A stretch of DNA of 9,593 nucleotides from Clostridia bacterium. Lineage in GTDB: Bacteria; Bacillota; Clostridia; DUPQ01. The stretch spans positions 1 to 9,593 of the forward strand of contig JAQVAJ010000030.1 of the NCBI GenBank assembly GCA_028690885.1, written 5' to 3'. The notes beneath the pieces were generated by a model. It was not told the origin of the DNA. It made no database searches and saw nothing but the letters and a program-made list of their open reading frames with translations. A program made the translations under genes and the position numbers. Positions 6,618 to 9,593 of this stretch are shown in pieces (position 1 is the stretch's first letter; every line of letters starts with the position of its first letter).

Positions 6618-8291
6618 TCATTCATCAAAACTCAAAATCGGATTATCCAGTGGTTCTACATCAAATTTGTTTGTTTCAAATATTCCAGGCACACCTGTAT
6701 CATGATAGTAATAATCACAAGCTACATTTTCAATTCGATTATTCCTTACTGTAATTCCAGCACTGCATTCATCAAGGTATATTCCTCCAGGATAACCTTT
6801 TCTTTTAGATATTTTACCCCATTTAGTGGTTACTCCAAGAAGATATGACTTTTTTATGTATATTTTTTTAACTGGTTCATCTTCATTGTTACCATTGTCA
6901 TGAATATAATTATCTTCTATAATTGTACCATCTTGATTGGAAAGAGTGTATATCCCTGCACCATCATGCATTGATGTCATTATGTGATGTATTTCATTTC
7001 CTTTTACATGATTGTTTTTTAATATAGTTGGTTTAGTAAAAGGTTCTTTTACTGATGAATTGAATACAAGATGCGCAATTGGATCAACCGCTCCCCATCC
7101 CCATCCTAAAGAAATTCCTGTATAAGCAATGTTATATATAAGATTATTATAAATTTTTATTGAGTTTACATATCCTGCTAATATTCCACATGCTCCACTG
7201 TAAAGTACACCTATATCGAATATTTTATTCTTTTCTATTAAAGTCTTGTAGTTTATACTGTCTTCATCATCGGGATGAGCATCTATATTCTCAAAACCGC
7301 CGACAATTATTCCACAACCTGCTATGTCGAATATTTTACAATCTATAATTTTACTATTTTTACATCCTCTTCCAAGATATATACCAGTTGCTCCTAAATG
7401 GGAAAACTCACATTTATTGAAAGTTACTTCAGTTGAATAACTGATATCTGCTGCAGAAATAGGTATTTCCCTTTTTGTAGAATCAAGTCCTTCATTTAAA
7501 TTTTTATATATTGTTGATTGCATTTCACAAAATCCTTTTTTTGAAGGATATTCCCATGTAGTGTGTGAAAAAGTAATATTTTCAAAACATATGTTTTTAC
7601 AATTTTTAAGTATTACTAATTGCTCTGCAACTGGATACATTACCTCATAACCATTTTTAACTTCATCATCAGTTGGTATATACTCAATTTTTCCTTCATT
7701 CTTGTCATGATAAAATGTAGCCTTTTTAAGTGCATATTTCAAATTTTTCAATTCTGTTGGAGCACCAACACGAGTAACATTCTTTGTTTGTAATAATTTA
7801 AATTGATTATAATCAAGATTAATTAATACTTTATCTCCATTTTTCTCTGATGATTTTCCATTAGCCATATTTTGTGTCCAACCAACATTAAATACAAATT
7901 CAATATTTTCAGGCTTTTCTTTATATAACTCAATATGATCTGTTAAGAAACCAGAAAATATATCTCTTGAATCATACTTTTCAACTGATTTATGAAATAT
8001 AAAGTCCTCTCGCTCACATCTGTTCCAGGCTGATGCTTCAACCTTATATGCTGATGATTTAAAACGTCGTATATTATTAACAAACAAACTATTTGGATAA
8101 GTGCTCTTGTTCATTATTTTCTTGGCACCACTAATTACAACATTTCCGTTTCCTACAATTTTAAGATTGTTAACATTATCTAAAATTAATGGTTCATCAA
8201 TTTCATAAAAACCTTCGTTTATTCTTATAAACTCTTTTTTTTCTTCAATCGCTTTTCTTAACATTTCAATACTGCTTACTTCAGTATACAT
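6618..8291 (-). CDS. Right-handed parallel beta-helix repeat protein, no signal peptide
   Basis: Function unknown; 557 residues from the start I prefer. The N-terminal part (about 1-240) has the layout of large glycan-active beta-helix proteins: an RINEGFYEIDEPL strand motif, then ISGAKKI (53-59), LFVNN (69-73), ENIEFVFNVGWTQ (128-140) and a YPVAEQLVILKN stretch before the first coil. FENITFSHTTWEYPS (236-250) and repeated coils follow to about 530: FNKCEFSHLGATGIYLG, KIIDCKIFDIAGCGIIVGG, IYNNLIYNIAYTGISLG, VKGNEIHHIMTSMHDGAGIY, IIEDNYIHDNGN and ITVRNNRIENVACDYYYHDTG. Such coils form PF13229-type helices, and relatives include GH141-like and other polysaccharide-active enzymes. I cannot assign catalytic residues, though acidic and His-rich loops (DAHPDDED 337-344, MHDGAG 441-446) line the coils. 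No signal peptide, anchor or LPxTG is present, so it appears cytoplasmic. An upstream in-frame ATG at 8312 would add MRRRIIH, but it encodes the Shine-Dalgarno for the ATG at 8291. The gene overlaps the upstream hydrolase by 11 bases. Confidence 0.85.
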   Translation of the reverse strand: MYTEVSSIEMLRKAIEEKKEFIRINEGFYEIDEPLILDNVNNLKIVGNGNVVISGAKKIMNKSTYPNSLFVNNIRRFKSSAYKVEASAWNRCEREDFIFHKSVEKYDSRDIFSGFLTDHIELYKEKPENIEFVFNVGWTQNMANGKSSEKNGDKVLINLDYNQFKLLQTKNVTRVGAPTELKNLKYALKKATFYHDKNEGKIEYIPTDDEVKNGYEVMYPVAEQLVILKNCKNICFENITFSHTTWEYPSKKGFCEMQSTIYKNLNEGLDSTKREIPISAADISYSTEVTFNKCEFSHLGATGIYLGRGCKNSKIIDCKIFDIAGCGIIVGGFENIDAHPDDEDSINYKTLIEKNKIFDIGVLYSGACGILAGYVNSIKIYNNLIYNIAYTGISLGWGWGAVDPIAHLVFNSSVKEPFTKPTILKNNHVKGNEIHHIMTSMHDGAGIYTLSNQDGTIIEDNYIHDNGNNEDEPVKKIYIKKSYLLGVTTKWGKISKRKGYPGGIYLDECSAGITVRNNRIENVACDYYYHDTGVPGIFETNKFDVEPLDNPILSFDE

Positions 8292-8895
8292 ATGGATTAT
8301 TCTCCTTCTCATGCGTAATAGTTGTTTTTATTCCATGTCCAGGTAAAATAATTGTTTCATCTGGTAATGTGAATAATTTATTTTTTATTGAGTCAAATAA
8401 TAAATCAGCATCCCCTGTTGATAAATCAGTTCTACCTATTGATTCATAAAATATTGTATCACCTGTAAAAACGAAATTTTCAGCCTTTATACAAATACAT
8501 CCCATTGTGTGACCTGGTGTATGTATAATATTAAGATCTACATTTCCATGTTTTAAAACCATTTTATCAATAAGGTTAATGTCGTTTTCATTAAAAGTTT
8601 TGTGCATACCAAATAATATAGCTCCATTCTTGTATTCATCTTTATACAATAACCAATCATCTGGATGAGCATATATCTGTGCACCAGTTAAAGCTTTTAA
8701 ATCATCTCCATAAATGATATGGTCCATATGAGCATGAGTATAAATTATTTTGTCAATAACACAATTATACACCTTAATTTTTTCTATTATGATCTTCGGT
8801 TCAATAGATGGATCAATAACTGCTGCTTTGTCATCTGATATAACAATATAGCAATTTGATGATAGAAGCTGGCTTGTTAATTTTAAAATATGCAT
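8281..8895 (-). CDS. Metallo-beta-lactamase-fold hydrolase, glyoxalase II-like
   Basis: A 204-residue single-domain cytoplasmic metallohydrolase. The dinuclear metal site is complete: THAHMDH gives H54, H56, D58 and H59; HTPGHT gives H129; TGDT gives D146; PGHG gives H187. GRTDLSTGD (154-162) is typical of short YcbL-like glyoxalase II relatives, which lack the C-terminal substrate-binding helical domain of classic GloB. It probably hydrolyses a thioester or related small substrate, but the true substrate cannot be read from sequence. A hydrolase of this type commonly follows rel and dtd in Firmicutes. It starts one base after the dtd stop. The only Shine-Dalgarno candidate is AGGAT about 15 bases upstream, so it is probably translated by coupling. 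Its 3' end overlaps the beta-helix gene. There is no signal peptide. Confidence 0.92.
   Translation of the reverse strand: MHILKLTSQLLSSNCYIVISDDKAAVIDPSIEPKIIIEKIKVYNCVIDKIIYTHAHMDHIIYGDDLKALTGAQIYAHPDDWLLYKDEYKNGAILFGMHKTFNENDINLIDKMVLKHGNVDLNIIHTPGHTMGCICIKAENFVFTGDTIFYESIGRTDLSTGDADLLFDSIKNKLFTLPDETIILPGHGIKTTITHEKENNPYVY
8302..8307 (-). promoter_or_regulatory. Ribosome binding site deciding the beta-helix start
   Basis: AAGGAG on the minus strand lies 10 bases before the ATG at 8291 and inside the end of the upstream hydrolase gene. The in-frame ATG at 8312 lies just 5' of this motif, and its codons (ATG AGA AGG AGA) are themselves the Shine-Dalgarno. The downstream ATG is therefore the likelier start. 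Confidence 0.7.
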
Positions 8896-8896
8896 A

Positions 8897-9361
8897 CTAA
8901 TACTTTTTTATCCTATTCTCTTTGCTGTCAATAATTATTGTAACAGGTCCGTCATTTAGTATTCCAACATGCATTTGAGCACCAAAAGAACCTGTTTTTA
9001 CATCAATACTATATGTGTTCTTAATGTATGAAATAAACTGGTTATAATATTCATCTGCTTTTTGCGGTTTTGCAGCATTGATAAAAGATGGTCTGTTTCC
9101 TTTTTTAGTATCAGCTGCTAATGTAAATTGGCTTATAACTAGTATATCTCCTTTAATATCTATCAAAGATAAATTCATCTTATCATTTGAATCTGGAAAT
9201 ATTCTCATTTTTACTATTTTATCAGCAACATATATAATATCCTCTTTGGTATCCTCAAGAGTCACACAAAGCATAACATTTAAACCTTTATTTATGTTTG
9301 ATACCATAATACCATCAATTTTTACATAGCTTTCCTTAACTCTTTGAATTACTGCTATCAT
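8897..9361 (-). CDS. dtd: D-aminoacyl-tRNA deacylase (DTD)
   Basis: Removes D-amino acids (and misloaded glycine) from tRNA, proofreading chirality in the cytoplasm. It has 154 residues, slightly longer than the usual 145-150 because of a polar, basic tail (SKENRIKKY). It opens with MIAVIQRV, the family's N-terminal strand. The active-site motif SQFTLAADT is at 77-85 and the Gly-cisPro motif NDGPVT at 136-141; MRIFPDSNDKMNLS (52-65) and GNRPSF (88-93) are also family hallmarks. All functional residues are intact. The usual GVT near residue 32 is CVT here. The start overlaps the rel stop as ATGA. AAAGAGG (9373-9379) lies 11 bases upstream, so it can bind ribosomes directly as well as by coupling. 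Confidence 0.95.
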   Translation of the reverse strand: MIAVIQRVKESYVKIDGIMVSNINKGLNVMLCVTLEDTKEDIIYVADKIVKMRIFPDSNDKMNLSLIDIKGDILVISQFTLAADTKKGNRPSFINAAKPQKADEYYNQFISYIKNTYSIDVKTGSFGAQMHVGILNDGPVTIIIDSKENRIKKY

Positions 9362-9593
9362 CTAATTTTCTGCCTCTTTGATATTCTTATTATGTCAAAA
9401 ACGCCTGTAATCTTTCTTATTTTTTTGTTTAATTCAGATATTTCATCTTTATTATGCATCATAACTCTAATTCTTATATCAGCGTATGCTTCTTTACTTA
9501 GTTTAGCTTCAACTCCATTACATTTTATTTTCAATTCAGATAGTAATTTCATTATATCGGTAACAAGATTAGGTCTGTCATATGCTTTGATTT
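9358..9593 (-). CDS. relA: (p)ppGpp synthetase/hydrolase Rel, C-terminal ACT domain (partial, 5' end outside window)
   Basis: Only the last 77 codons are present; the gene enters from the right edge and stops at TGA 9360-9358. The reading frame is open through the edge: residues before the internal Met read IKAYDRPNLVTDIMK, so the ATG at 9552 is internal and not a start. The pattern of a DRPNLVTDI turn-helix, then the strand ADIRIRVMMHN, the helix DEISELNKKIRKI and the end GVFDIIRI is the C-terminal ACT (RRM-like) domain of long RSH proteins. This domain senses ribosomes and amino acid state to control (p)ppGpp synthesis and hydrolysis. The catalytic HD and synthetase domains are not in the window. 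The following dtd gene supports the call, as rel-dtd is a common Firmicute pair. Whether the full protein is bifunctional (Rel) cannot be seen here. Confidence 0.85.
   Translation of the reverse strand, partial: IKAYDRPNLVTDIMKLLSELKIKCNGVEAKLSKEAYADIRIRVMMHNKDEISELNKKIRKITGVFDIIRISKRQKIR

Noticed and set aside
8292..8312. Upstream ATG at 8312 as the beta-helix start
   Set aside because: It would deepen the overlap to 32 bases, and its first codons form the Shine-Dalgarno of the ATG at 8291. It remains possible but is less likely.
9358..9552. A separate 64-codon small gene
   Set aside because: The frame stays open to the window edge and the extra residues extend the ACT domain, so it is the 3' end of a longer rel gene.
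1..9593. tRNA/rRNA genes, CRISPR arrays, insertion sequences, prophage or defence modules
   Set aside because: The window is almost fully coding with housekeeping or single-domain genes. I saw no spaced direct repeats, transposase motifs or RNA gene signatures.

Overview
This is a very AT-rich window from a low-GC Gram-positive anaerobe, most likely a member of the Clostridia. The evidence is strong A/T bias at third codon positions, AGA-rich arginine coding, AGGAG-type ribosome binding sites, a zinc-finger ClpE-type ATPase, and the rel-dtd-metallohydrolase gene order common in Firmicutes. The class of IMP dehydrogenase also occurs in Lachnospiraceae-type bacteria, but I would not assign a family from this alone. 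Every gene I can support lies on the minus strand, so transcription runs from right to left. Coding density is very high: the only gaps longer than one base are 6535-6617 and 2132-2203.

Region by region in the direction of transcription. At 9593-9358 is the 3' end of the (p)ppGpp synthetase/hydrolase gene (C-terminal ACT domain only). It overlaps dtd (D-aminoacyl-tRNA deacylase, 9361-8897) by an ATGA junction. One base later begins a glyoxalase II-like metallo-beta-lactamase-fold hydrolase (8895-8281). This in turn overlaps by 11 bases a gene for a 557-residue right-handed parallel beta-helix protein with no signal peptide (8291-6618). These four genes look like one translationally linked block. 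The beta-helix protein is the surprise: its relatives are mostly secreted carbohydrate-active or surface proteins, yet here it appears cytoplasmic and follows stringent-response and tRNA-quality genes.

A clear vegetative promoter (TTGACA, 17 bases, TAAAAT) at 6560-6588 opens a second block. Its spacer holds a perfect inverted repeat that could be an operator. The block holds an IMP dehydrogenase (6534-5035) and uvrA (5035-2204), joined by a one-base TAATG overlap. The IMP dehydrogenase belongs to the divergent class typified by the protozoan Tritrichomonas foetus and appears to align with it residue for residue at the active site. After 72 bases with weaker promoter-like sequences comes a ClpE-like AAA+ unfoldase with an N-terminal four-cysteine zinc finger (2131-1), which runs off the left edge.

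Taken together, the window links alarmone metabolism, GTP synthesis (IMP dehydrogenase makes the GMP precursor XMP, and GMP/GDP/GTP feed (p)ppGpp), DNA repair and protein quality control. This is consistent with a housekeeping and stress neighbourhood. I see no RNA genes, CRISPR arrays, mobile elements or convincing intrinsic terminators.
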